This document shows, piece by piece, positions 36,670 to 47,399 of a DNA stretch of 64,000 nt. The translations under genes and the position numbers were made by a program. This DNA is from Pyrus communis. Its lineage: Eukaryota > Streptophyta > Magnoliopsida > Rosales > Rosaceae. Each line of letters begins with the position of its first letter. Positions within the stretch are counted from its first letter, which is position 1. The notes below the pieces were generated by a model, which was not told where the DNA came from, did no database searches, and saw only the letters and a list, made by a program, of their open reading frames with translations. The stretch spans positions 8,300,827 to 8,364,826 of the forward strand of contig NC_084805.1 of NCBI RefSeq assembly GCF_963583255.1, read 5' to 3'.

Positions 36670-37323
36670 CTAGATACCCGGAGGTGTTGGCCTGAGATAC
36701 CAATTTTTAGTAAGGGATGTTGGCTTGACTCTTTTATTGGTAATCCTTTTGAGTTCAAGATTTTGAAAAGCTTGCTCAACTTTTCGAATAGAATCTGAAT
36801 CATCGTCTGACACATAGGAAGTTGAAGATATTTCGGATTGGGATTGATCAGATGGATGTTTTAAAACATGGACTGTTTTTTCTTGTTTTAATTCTAAAAG
36901 CATTTGATCAATTTTTTGACTTGTGGAAGTGGTTTTCAAGGCTATTGTCTTTGGAGAGAACTCTGGGAAGTTAACTAAGGGTTTTTCCCTAATTAACGAC
37001 TTTGGCTGAGAAAATTTGTTAATTTTAATTTCTATTTTATCAAGTTGTTTACCAATAGTGTGAAGACTGTGATTGGTAAAATTGTTTTGTTCAATAACTA
37101 GTTTTACTCCTGTATCTTCCTTGGGAAGTTTAAAAGGAGTAGCTGGGATTTGCTTATTAGCATTTGTGATTAAAATCGTTTCTTGTGGAGGATGACTAGA
37201 GGAGACAATTGTTTTGTCTTCCTTAAGCCAATTTTCTTTAGTTATTACTTCTAATTTCTTTTCAGACTCGTAATACTTTTCAACATAATCGAAGAAAAAT
37301 ACTTCAAATATGTGGATTTGCAT
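36670..37323 (-). pseudogene. ORF1 segment between movement and coat proteins, copy C
   Basis: The open frame of 217 residues is hydrophilic, with many Ser, Lys and Gln, and has no recognised domain. It links the movement protein and the capsid region of the polyprotein. The acidic, serine-rich end (SYVSDDDSDSIRKVEQAF) precedes the coat protein. Confidence 0.6.
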
Positions 37324-37630
37324 AAATTCTTTCCATTTTTTTATGAATTTCTAATTTTTCTTCTGTTGTATATTTATTTCTGAAAATATTCCTCCTTGGA
37401 ATATTCTCTTCAGCTTCAATATCAGCATTGACCTTTTTTCTATCTGGTTTAAAGGGTTTATTCAAAACTAAAAGTTGATGGTGAATCTGACCTGTGTCAA
37501 AATTAGATTCTGTTGGAGAAGTTTGCTCTCCTTGATCTTAGGTTTGGGGTTAGTAAACCGGATGTGTAACCTGAGAGGTTGTTTCTACTGCCTTTAGTTT
37601 GATGTTAATTAAGTCATTAATTAACTCTTG

Positions 37631-38662
37631 CTAGGTGACAGACGAACTGAAGGCTACGACCTTTAATTTCTTATTAGCTATAGAATTGATTAACTCTTGA
37701 TCTTGACCCATCCTATCGGTTGGTATGGATCCAGAAAAAGAATTTCTGCTAGCTGCAAATGATCTATGTGACTGGGTAAACTCACAAGATTTTCTGGCTG
37801 GACGGTCAAAGTTGATCTTAACTGTTCCGTCAAAATATTGTTCAATGTTGTCTAAATTAACTAGACTATTTTGGATAGCTACTGGCTTGCTTTCATTAAT
37901 TAGACACCAATTTGAAGGTAGACTGATATCTAACCACCTAATGGTTCTTGAAACTTTAATGTTTGCATTTTCTTGATTAGTTTGTATTAACAGTGTGTGG
38001 TCTCTAGGACTTTTGGTTAAAGCTTGAAAATTCATATTTGTGCCAGTGACTTTATAATATACTCTGTATATTAGGGCCAAAGGCTGTGTTCCTTCAAGGA
38101 CTTGATATCCTGAAGTTTTGATGTTGAAAGTGAGTGCTTTCAGCATGTGGGGGTCTGAAAGACTTATGGTAAGGTCTAGAAAACAATCAAAATGGATAGG
38201 TCCATTGTATAAACTTAACTCGATCATTCCAAGTATGCTATCACTAAAGTTAGTGAATCTAGCATCTCGGAGACACAATAAGATAGAGGTGTTGAGGCCT
38301 CTACGTGTTAAAGGTTTTATGGCTATATGGACTAAGCCTATGTGAATGTAGTTATGACCATCTTTCCTATGGGATTTAATTTGTTCTGGTGAGAACAACT
38401 GACAAGTTTCATGTTCTTTACTAAGAGCGTATGCCCTTTCAACAGTTTAAACATGATGTTCACTTCTAAATGAGGCTACTGACCATTTCTTTCTGTAAAT
38501 ATTTTTACTTGAAACCTTGGGGATGTTCCAATCTCCAAAGTCTACACTATCATCAGTTTGAAAATCAAGTTTTTGTTCTTCATTAACAATGTCTGGTATT
38601 CCACCTAAACTGGATCTAGAGCTAGTGCTGACCATTAAATTAGATCTAAATAATCTACTCAT
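37631..38662 (-). pseudogene. Caulimovirid movement protein with ORF1 start, copy C
   Basis: ORF1 appears to start at the ATG at 38662. The frame 38447-38662 and then 37631-38398 (255 residues) cover the N-terminal part of the polyprotein. The second frame fits the 30K-type movement protein by position and general pattern (GLVHIAIKPLTRRGLN, then LCLRDARF), a protein that opens plasmodesmata for cell-to-cell spread. A frame break lies near 38400-38446, so it is a pseudogene. Confidence 0.7.
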
Positions 38663-38904
38663 GATATTCTCAAATCAAGTAATCGAAATACAAAAAACTT
38701 ATACTCATTCACCTTCCTCGCATATTCGCTAAACTCTTTCCCCGCTCATGCCTCTACCTGGGACTTATTGTTTGGACCACGCCTTACTGTTTGGTTGGGA
38801 GTTTAAACAAACAATTTAGAGGACTGAGAGATAAGATAAACTGTAAATCAAAAGACTGATAAGTGAATAGTACTTATAGATTATAAAGATGCTAATGCAA
38901 TAAA

Positions 38905-39204
38905 CTACCACTTGGCTCTGATACCAAATGGGGGCGGAAGCCTATTGGAAATAATGTGAGGACAATTATACCAAGGGCAATGATGATCTGGATTAAATGA
39001 TGAGTTATTAGATGGAAAGGGAATAAGATGAGTTTCATAAACTTCTGGGCTGAATATGCCATGATACCAGTTATGATAAACAAATAAGAAGAATTTAACA
39101 AATGATTGATCGTTATTTACCTTATACTTGAGATACTCAATGAACTGACTGGGAGACAAACATAAATGCCAATTAAAATCAGTAGTAATGAAAATATTTT
39201 TCAT
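38905..39204 (-). pseudogene. Leader ORF overlapping the primer site
   Basis: A 99-residue open frame ends at the primer-binding site. It is rich in aromatic and Pro/His residues and has no domain I recognise. Caulimovirid leaders often carry short ORFs; it may also be chance. Nothing in copies A or B lets me test conservation by eye. Confidence 0.35.
38914..38926 (-). other. tRNA-Met primer-binding site of the pararetrovirus
   Basis: On the minus strand TGGTATCAGAGCC matches the initiator tRNA-Met complement used by Caulimoviridae to prime minus-strand DNA synthesis. It lies about 250 nt upstream of the ORF1 start, in the leader. Confidence 0.85.
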
Positions 39205-39640
39205 AGTGAAATTAATGAATTTAAATTAATGATGCAGAGATATAATTTTGAAAATATGTTTTAGTTCAAACTTGGAAACCAACTTACAGTTTTGTCTACT
39301 GACGATTGATAAGGAAAAAGATAAAGCACGCAAGCATCCTTGATTGTAAATTAAAATACAAGTGTTTGATTTTTTATGTTGGGATAAAGCTAAATCACTT
39401 CTGTTATGAGAGAATTCGCATAAGCTCTAGCTTATGGTCGACTAAAGTCCTCTTGCTCTGAGCATGAGCTCTTCTTTTATCCTTTTGAAATGAATGATTG
39501 AGGATGAGATAATTGAGTCGGGATTCCCGCTTGCATGTGATGCTAGCTGTTAAAGCTAGCGAATGATGAAAACTTTCATTGTGGATTCACGTTCTGTCTT
39601 CTGAAAAGCTGGATGAATAGTAAAAGTGATTTTACTATTC

Positions 39641-39647
39641 ATAAATA
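39641..39647 (-). promoter_or_regulatory. Candidate TATA box of the pararetroviral promoter
   Basis: TATTTAT on the minus strand lies about 715 nt upstream of the primer-binding site, a spacing compatible with the long leaders of caulimovirid pregenomic RNA. The match is weak. Confidence 0.3.
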
Positions 39648-40039
39648 GTGACTTGTCTGCTGCTACTGCTAATGAATAGTTCTTGTCAGAATGATTTCTG
39701 CTATTGCTGATCACATGGCTGGAACTGTGCAATTTACATGGGTAAAACCCTTGAAATGATTACAATCTATTACATTTTGAATTTCAAATTTCAAACTGAT
39801 CCTGAGAATCTTGGTAGTCGGACCATTTGACGGGTTAGGACGAGGCGTCGAATGAATCTAAGTTTGCTTCTTCTTCTTGTTTGAGTAGCAAGGCTGCTTC
39901 TGCCATAAGCTTATCTGCCATTTCTTGGAGTTGGGAGGATTTCTTGATCTTTTTTGAACTTGTTGATTTGGATGATTTTGCTTTGCCCTTGAGGGAGGAC
40001 GAAGGACTAATGTCTGATAAGAATGAAGTGTTTTCTGGA

Positions 40040-40042
<3 letters not shown>

Positions 40043-40071
<29 letters not shown>
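40043..40071. repeat. (CA)n microsatellite
   Basis: About 14 uninterrupted ac units lie within the caulimovirid ORF2-end region. Open frames full of His-Thr or Val-Cys repeats across it are artefacts. Confidence 0.95.
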
Positions 40072-40300
40072 CAATTGGTTCACAGAAGATTTTCCTACTT
40101 CCAGTTTCCATTTTCCATCTGAGAGAAAAGAGAAGATGGATGCATGCAAAGTCAAAATATATATTCACTGGTTTTTCTCTTCCGTTCAAGGCAAATTCAT
40201 CGACAATTCTAGCTCCGATAAAAGACTATCAAGTTGTTGCTTTTGGTCTATAATTTGCTTCCTAAAGAGGTAATCCTACTAGAAAATAGGAAAAGAAAAA

Positions 40301-41569
40301 AAACTTAAAAAAAAAAAGAAAAAAAAAAGCCAAATAGGAAATAGAAAGCTATCACAAACATCTCTTCCCTTGGTAAAACCTAAAGGGTTTGGCAATGATG
40401 TCCTCGTCAACAAAGTTAATGCAGAAATTCATGCACTATGTTAGTTAACTGTAACAATAGTCTCAATTAACCATAGCAATCAAGTGAAGCAGACAATATT
40501 TCAGATGTTAACATAAACTACATTGGCTATTGAGTTTAAGATGACTGCAGTGATTATGTTAAGATACTGTCGATTTGGTGGCTCTACTTCAAGGTATGAA
40601 TTTGTTTATTGGTAAATCGTTGAATTCTACACATGTGGAGTAAATTACAAATAACCATATCATAAAAATAATTCCATAGAAAATAAAATTATATACCATA
40701 CTTACACAAAGTTAATTTTAAAGTGTTCAAATAAAGCACATATAATGATAAAGTGTTCAAACAAGGAGAATAAGGGAAAAAAATAATAATCTTTCTCTCT
40801 AAAAACCCTCTCTCAAAAACCTAGAAAAACCCATCTCCTTAGCCGCCGGCGTCTAGCTATGGCTGGGGACTGGTGGCTGTTTCTCCCTCCCTACTTTTAG
40901 CTCCTCCACCTTGCGTCCATCCCTCTCTTCTCCCTCTCCCTCATCCCAGGCTTCTCTCCCTTTGCTTTCCTCCCACGTTTTTTCCATCGTCCCACTGGCG
41001 AGCTTAGATCCAAAGGTTCCTTTACTCTCTGTGTTCCCTTGGATGGCTCTACCGTCATGTGTGTTTTAGTTTTGACGGTTATGGCGACTGTTTCACCCGT
41101 TTCTCTCATGAGCGAGGTAATTGATAGTCTCCCTTGGTCCTTCATTTGGTGGATGTTAACCCAGGGTTTGCTTTTTGGTAGATCACGTATTCCACTCCCT
41201 CACGGCATAAGTGGCTTTCCTAGATGGTTTATGGTGGTTGTTGGGTTTGGTGTTGTAACGTTCTGGATGCAGATTTCGTTGGGTCGCTCATTCGCTTTGG
41301 CGTGGAGAGCCTTCAGATTTGTCATGTTTATGTGTCCTAGGTGGAGTCAAATTTGTGGTGTTCCCAGTGGCAGCTCTCTTGGATGCCCACAGTTTGGCAT
41401 GTAGATCTGCTGTTGTTTTCTCGGTGATTTGGGTTCTTCGAGGGCTTTGCCCTTAGAACTATCATTTCATCCTATTTGGGTTCGTGATGGTGGTGGGGTT
41501 TGGAAGTGCGGCAGTGTGGATGGTTTGGCCTGCCCTTTGCCATCCATGTCATTTATCGCTAACCTTACT
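40301..41569. other. Possible retroelement leader, no gene
   Basis: A-rich runs (40300-40330) are followed by AT-rich sequence. From about 40800 there is a GC-richer stretch (ctctctctaaaaaccctctc, gccgccggcgtc) of the kind seen in 5' leaders of plant L1 LINEs or LTRs. The open frame 41039-41404 has no domain. I cannot assign it firmly. Confidence 0.35.
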
Positions 41570-43100
41570 ACCGTTATGACCCACACCGGGGTGGCAGAAG
41601 TCTAACACAAGTATAAATACAACAAAGTGCAGTGCTATGCATAATCAAAAGTACGATCATGCCACTATTATTACAACTAAGATAAAACTGCAGTAAATGA
41701 ACCATCACCGAAAATCTAGAGGATGAAAGCTTCACTGCCAAGCCCACTCGTCCCCACCGATGTTCTCCTTACTCTTGTTACGTCCTGAAGTGGTTGATAA
41801 AACAAAATGTGAGTGGACCAGTTTATCACAGTTATAAAATCATCGTTAAACATAATAATCCCTGTTTTGAAAACATATATAGCGAAAACTATATAATAAT
41901 ATTTACTACCATAATATTAAAATCTCATCCAACAATACAATCGAAAACAATCAAGTCAAGTTCAGAAATCATACCTTACATCAATCAAACATGCTAGCAT
42001 CCACTAACATAAGTGTAGCAAGCACAAAATACTAGCATTAACTAATTAATCTCAATACTAGTAACAATCATCAACCCTAGCATCTATGGACAAATATCAC
42101 TTGCAAATAATCTATGGTCGAAGATAGCTATATAAAAATATTACATGATGACCATGTGGTGAAAATAGATCACTAATGATCAATGATATTGTCAAATATC
42201 CTCACAAGTCTCATCAAAGACTAACATATTAATATGCATCCACATATAAGGCATATATAAACATATATATGATGTAAAAACATTTTGGTTTTCGAAGGGG
42301 TCTACTCACAGGTAAATAGAGCGTCCTTCCCAAATAAGCTCATCGATTGTGTCATTCTGGTCCTCTGATAATCTTGTGATAGTCAACATAAGCTAAAATC
42401 AGCTTAAATCATCAATTCATGGGATGCCCAAAACTACCATTTAGGTATTAAAGTTGCATAAACGGAGGGGACCACGTGACTTGGAACACCAAAAAACCTA
42501 GGGTTAAGTCTCGAGTCTATCACACGTTGCCGCATGCGCAACCAAGCGCACCACGCGCCGCCGCGGTGGTGTCACATGTCGTGGGCCACCGTTGCCAGCT
42601 AACGCGCAGTCATACTCGCCGTCGCAGTTCTATGAGTAGACACCACACTTATCGTCGTTGGAGCCACGCACTGGTATGGTGAGGTTTTAATAGGGTTAAT
42701 GGAATATACCTTTTTCATCAGGCAATTCTATCAAAGTTAACAGAATAGGTGCTACAATGCGTCAAAACTAACGGCGTCCATGCATGCAATAAGAACATAG
42801 ATATCCAGCATAAATTGTAAGTTAAAACCTTCAAGTGAAATGTGGGAGATTTCACCTTGAATTGGACTTGGAACTTGCCAGAGTTCTTCCGTTTGCCCTT
42901 ATCAAAAACTGGGAAAGAGAACAGGATGCATATGGTGGCGCATGGTCGAGGACCACCGTCGTAGTTGTACTCGTCGCCGCGGTTCAATGAGTAGACACCA
43001 CGCTCACTGTTGTCGGAGCCACGCGTCGGTGTGGTGAGGTTTAAATAGGGTTAACAAGGGGCTATACTTTTCAAAAAGGTTTTACAAAACTTTATTTTCA
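41570..43100 (-). mobile_element. Possible gypsy-type LTR, minus strand
   Basis: Read on the minus strand, 41600-41570 ends ...CCACCCCGGTGTGGGTCATAACGG, a string I associate with the 3' end of Ty3/gypsy LTRs. The AT-rich body upstream and a GC-rich duplicated region (42480-43060) would be the rest. I found no matching far end or target duplication, so borders are provisional. Confidence 0.35.
42585..43060. repeat. Direct duplication, units at about 42585-42705 and 42945-43060
   Basis: Both units contain actcgccg, ttc-atgagtagacaccac, gttg-cggagccacgc and ggtgtggtgaggttt-aatagggttaa, at roughly 85 percent identity by eye. The first is preceded by a CpG-rich patch (gcgcaccacgcgccgccgcg). Confidence 0.75.
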
Positions 43101-43444
43101 GGCCCACTCACCCTAATTTTTTGCCCATCTAGGATTTTAATGGCAGATGTTTCGTGACGACGATGATGGTTGGCAAAAGCTGTTATGTAGGAGACTTCTC
43201 CTTTTGGTATAAATGTCATTACTCTCCTTTTACTGCAAATTTATCTATGCTCTGACATCACTTGTGTAATATAGGTTCAATCCTGCTCACATGCGCACTC
43301 TAAATTAGTCACTTTTAGGTTTTAATTTATTCACATTTTCCACATTACTACACTTTATGACTTTGTCACCTTTGTCACCTTTCAGGTGTCAGCCAGCACA
43401 TCGCAATTCAGGTGTCCAGTGGACATTTTGGGTCGGGATGTGTC

Positions 43445-43590
43445 ATATTCCTCTTCACTTGTAAGTGAAAGGTCTTAGGTTGGTTATCGCCAAAGACGAA
43501 TTCAACCCACATTGTTGCTAGTCCATTGTGAGGCTAACTTCATCCTTCTTTTTTAGTTTTGCTAATATCGTTTGTTCAAGAAAAAAAAAT
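43445..43590 (+). mobile_element. SINE copy, plus orientation
   Basis: It matches the reverse complement of the SINE at 58277-58442: cctcttcacttgtaagtgaaaggtcttaggtt, cattgtgaggctaa, then aatatcgtttgttcaagaaaaa with its A tail. The B-box region is mutated (ggttggttatcgcc) and the 5' end with the A box is worn. Confidence 0.8.
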
Positions 43591-44234
43591 TTTGCCTCCA
43601 CAAATATCTCTGAGGACAAAATGATATTTAAAAAAAAAAAAAAAAAAAAACTTTGAATGCTTAATTTGGTTAAATTTTAATTTTTTATTGTTTTTGTATT
43701 ATTTTTTTTCAGAGAAGTGTTATTGGTATTTTAAAAATCTTATTTTACACTCCTTACAAATGTTTTTTTTTTTTTTTAAATATAAAAGGTTTGGAATTCA
43801 ACATGAGAATTTTGAAGTGTGAATAACAATTTTTTTTTATTGTTAAACATGGATCTAACTGTTAGAATACACAGAATGCTCGGAACACCAAACAAAAAAA
43901 CAAAAAAAAAAAGAATTCAGACTGTTTACCGGGTATCCCCTGTTTGTTCTCTTCCCGCCCACTGATTCACACAACCCGCCGCGATATGCTTCATCGATCC
44001 GAAATGCCACCGCCCAATAATCCAGTCCCACATCGACGCTTTCCACCAAAAATACCGTAACTTCTCCTTAACGCCAGGATACAACCACGTGGACATTCAT
44101 CAACGGTCCTGATTTATCTGTTACCCCCTTCCAACACAGTCCTGTACTATTATCACCCCCTAAATATCCTTGAAAAAACACTGTAAGTCGTATCTGAGGC
44201 TTTAATCCTTATCCACTCCGCCGAGCGTTTCTAG

Positions 44235-44243
44235 TATAAAATA
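44235..44243 (+). promoter_or_regulatory. TATA box of the CBP1-like gene
   Basis: tataaaata lies 113-121 nt upstream of the proposed start codon, a normal spacing for a plant promoter with a leader of roughly 80 nt. Confidence 0.6.
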
Positions 44244-44355
44244 GCATTAGCATCTCCTTCCTAATTCTGAATCCAATCCGAACCAGTCCAGTTCAGTCCA
44301 GTCCAATCCAAGAGGCAAAGTAGGGATAATTTGACTTGGGGTGTGTTTTGACACG

Positions 44356-45240
44356 ATGATAAGGTCAGTCATGCTTCGATCTTGTCCGCCGTCTTCTCCT
44401 CTGCTCCGAGAAGCTTATCCCACCACACGATCATCCCCGTCGTTGTTAACGGCAAGAACGCCGAACTTCACATCCACTGTTTGTTCCTCGTCGAGAAATC
44501 ATTCTTATATTCCAAAGCTCGAGCCTTTCAGCCGGTCAAAGTTTGAGCGCGGCATTAAAGACCCGCCCTTGATCGAAAAGTGCGAGAACGAGCTCTCTGG
44601 TTCGTACCCATCTCCTAAATTTCAGTTTTTTTCATTTTTTTTGTTAGTTAATCTGAATTGAATTTTGATATAAGATCTGATTTTGTTGTATTGGGTTGTA
44701 TGAATCTTTTCGATTTATTGATTCAATTTCTGTGGTTTTGGTTCAGAGTACTGTTCGACGCTGGAAGGAGACGAGTCCTATAGCTGCTGGAGAGCATATT
44801 TCGAGCTCAAAGATCTCGAGGTATATTTTTAGCTTTCAGCACTTTCTTTCCCAGTTGGATGGACTGTTTGGTTGCTGAGAAAATGGAGGATTTTTAAAGA
44901 CATATCCTTTCCGATTTTTTTCGTGCAGAAGGAGATGCCAAAACAGGATGTGGAGAAGCTGATTCTTCAGGCAGGAGGCGTGAAGACGTTGGTGGGCTGC
45001 CTACACGGGATTGCAGGAATCCAAAAGGAAAAGAAGTTGGGATTCAATTCGGCAAAGCCGTCGAATGTGGGAAAAGGAGAGAGAGAGTGTCCGATACCAG
45101 ATGGGTTGCCGAAATCGGCTGATGAGCTGGAGGAAGAAGAAAGAGGAAGAATGCCTGATTCACCCTTCACCAGGCTGCTTAGAATCAAGGGGAGGCACCC
45201 TGTTTGGTTTTCTCAGGCCCCCGACCACGAAACAGATTAG
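44356..45240 (+). CDS. CBP1: CCG-binding protein 1 (MEE14-like), 209 residues
   Basis: Three exons (44356-44599, 44747-44820, 44929-45240, TAG) join in frame across GT-AG introns. The first ATG after the TATA box is used; an ATG at 44371 is an alternative. The N-terminus is rich in Ser/Arg/Pro with few acidic residues, like an organelle transit peptide. The conserved core has CENELSEYC, YSCWRAYFELKDLE, KEMPKQDVEKLI and the acidic DELEEEERGRMPDSPFTRLLR before the end. I recognise it as the homologue of Arabidopsis At2g15890 (CBP1/MEE14), reported to act with CCG in central-cell control of pollen-tube guidance. Its neighbours match the Arabidopsis order, which supports orthology. Function here is inferred from the homologue. 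Confidence 0.85.
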
Positions 45241-47357
45241 AACGGTTTAGAATATCGCTTTGTAAAATCGGCTTGTAAAGTAATAAGTTTATATCTTTGT
45301 TTATTTTTGTTGGGATTAAGTTCAAGTGCGAAGTTGGATGTGTGTATATGTGTTATTAGGTTTAGGCTTTATAAGTTTTCTTCATCGAGAGTTGAATTAA
45401 AGAGGTTTCTTGTAATTTTGTGAGATTTGCAATATCAAACCTTATCATCTTTTGTTGCTAAACAGACAGAGACAACCTTATCTCTTATTGTTGGAGACAT
45501 GGTTATTTAATTCCAGTCTAACATAGTGATCATCTCATTCCTACTCCCAGCAAATAAAGGGATTCTAACTCATGTAGACATATCACCGTCAAGGTTTTAG
45601 CGTGGCTGCACCTGTGCTCCCGGTCCTCTTTGTACAAATTCTTGCTACACCTGTGCGCCCACTCCTCTTTGTAAAAATTCTTATCCTTTCACAGTTATTT
45701 TTACCTACTTTCCTTAGAACTTGATTTTTTTTTTTTTTTTTTGAACAAACGATCTTATTTACACTAAAGTCGTGAGGCAATGGTTAAGCTTAGACTGTAA
45801 TGCTAAGTAGCTTCTAAAACTTGATTTTAATCTCACTCTACCAACTCAAAAGTCGTAATTTTATTCCCTGAAACTCAAAGTTTGCTCTCCCTTGCCCTCT
45901 AGAATTCATTTTGATTCCATTTGCCTCCTGAAACTGTTAACTCTATAAAACTTAATAGTCGTTCTACGTCGTCGTAGATCTCTTAATTTCTCATGTGGAT
46001 TTGATTTGAGTGCGCCAGACTAATCCTTATTTTTTCATCTCTTCAATTTCTTTTAAACTTAATATTCGTTGATTGTTGAATGTTTTAAGGCATAATAGAG
46101 ATTATAATCAAATTTATTAAGGATGTGGCATAATCTAATTGAATGTTGGGTCTCGCATATATTTCAGGAGATGATCTATAACTTTCAGAAATAAGAGAAT
46201 CAAGATGTTACACTGAAACAATTTTAAGTTTCAAGGAATAAAGTGTTGACATTTGAATTACAGGAGCAAAGTGAGATCTAAATGAAGCTCCAAGAGAGGT
46301 AGCTAAAAATAAGTCTCCTTTCAATTAATGAATTTCGTGTTATAAAAGTGGATGACCCATATGAAGAAATAGGCAGAGTCCCACCGCTTCATGCCGCCTA
46401 CAATGTTGAATGTGTGTTGCCTACTTTTACATTTCTTGGCCTTAGTCGGGAACAATATGGTTTCTTATATAAAGGCCTATTAGCTCACAAATGTTACAAA
46501 GAAGAAAACATACAATCTCTTGTTTCATTGCTTTGTAATTTCAGTTTGATAATGAAAGATATACTGTTACTGCCTTGAGGACATAAGCACACTTGTCAAA
46601 CCTCGTAAACATTATGTGTTATTTACTTTATGTTTTACTGCACACAATTTCACCGCATTTTGTACTTTTCTCATGTTATAAGCGTCACTTTTCGATTTGT
46701 GAGCAGATGCTTTTCATCTTCTCTTTCTGTTCACTTGACCTGATCTGATGCGATTGGTTCAATGTTCTTCCTTGCTTCTCATAGCCCAGCATGACATACA
46801 TACAATAACTAGACGAGAATCCTATTGACCAACATTCTAGTTTTTTTTTTTTTTTTTTTTTTCAAATTTGAGCAGGAATTGTGGTTTTTTACTCACTCTA
46901 TTAGAAGTGGGTATACCTACTAACCAACTAACCCCAGAGCGTCGTTCATTACAATCATTAATTAACGATAAGTATTTTTAATATTCTTTTTTCTGCCACC
47001 ATTGTCAAATATTAGATATGTATCATGCTATTTGAAGCAAGAAAACCTGATGCATGAAACCCCGAAGCACTGCGTCAACAAGTTAATAATTAAACTAAAT
47101 GCAATCATCCACCATACGACAGTTAATGAACAAAAAAATAAATAAAAAAATAAAAAAAAGGGACCCAGTCAAAGGTCAATTTTTAGGCCACAAAATTTGA
47201 ACGTACCTCCAAACTTGGTGGAGTGTGCATGTAAATATTAAGAAGACCAGCATAATTTCCGGTGCTAAAACAAAACGATTACCTCTGTCTTTTCCCAACC
47301 ATTCAATCACATGCCAAGAATATCACTGCTTCCCTCCACCTCCCTTCCCTTCGCCTT
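45241..47357. other. Intergenic between CBP1-like and extensin genes
   Basis: It holds a 40-bp direct duplication (45606-45644 and 45646-45684), a SINE remnant (45722-45800) and a run of about 22 T at 46841-46862. The open frame 46348-46578 (76 residues) has no recognisable domain, homologue or splice context and I do not call it a gene. The last few hundred bases should contain the extensin promoter. Confidence 0.6.
45722..45800 (-). mobile_element. SINE remnant, 3' part
   Basis: A T run followed by gaacaaacgatcttatttacact matches the 3' end of the SINE family on the minus strand. The tRNA-like half is missing or unrecognisable. Confidence 0.6.
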
Positions 47358-47363
47358 TATAAG
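47358..47363 (+). promoter_or_regulatory. Candidate TATA box of the extensin gene
   Basis: TATAAG lies only about 40 nt upstream of the proposed ATG, which would leave a very short leader. It may be the TATA box or a chance match. Confidence 0.35.
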
Positions 47364-47399
47364 CAGCCTTGGGCAAAGCCAAGTTACTCGACTTCATCC

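Larger units (their letters stand above)
27480..38930 (-). mobile_element. Endogenous caulimovirid, copy C, nearly full length but broken
   Basis: In minus-strand order: tRNA-Met-type primer site (38926), leader, movement protein, coat protein with zinc knuckle, aspartic protease, reverse transcriptase with RNase H, then a second overlapping ORF. Without the inserted LTR nest (31486-36038) the copy is about 6.9 kb, a size normal for the Caulimoviridae. This gene order, a single polyprotein ORF plus a downstream ORF of unknown role, and residence in a plant genome fit the florendoviruses best; a petuvirus-like assignment is the alternative. In-frame stops, frameshifts and the insertion make it non-functional. 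Confidence 0.85.
38931..40300 (-). mobile_element. Endogenous caulimovirid tail (fragment D): ORF2 end and intergenic region
   Basis: On the minus strand the frame 39835-40020 encodes a Ser/Lys-rich stretch and a helical end (LQEMADKLMAEAALLL) resembling the C-terminal end of the second ORF. About 900 nt of non-coding sequence then lead into the primer site of copy C. This is the order expected where one genome copy meets the next, so fragment D is the 3' end of an upstream copy or the terminal redundancy of copy C. A (CA)n microsatellite interrupts it. Confidence 0.6.

Noticed and set aside
40007..40273. ORFs with Thr-His or Val-Cys repeats
   Set aside because: They are produced by the (CA)n microsatellite in the pararetrovirus tail.
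46348..46578. 76-codon plus-strand ORF
   Set aside because: No domain, no homologue I recognise, no splice or promoter context; it may be chance or a decayed exon.
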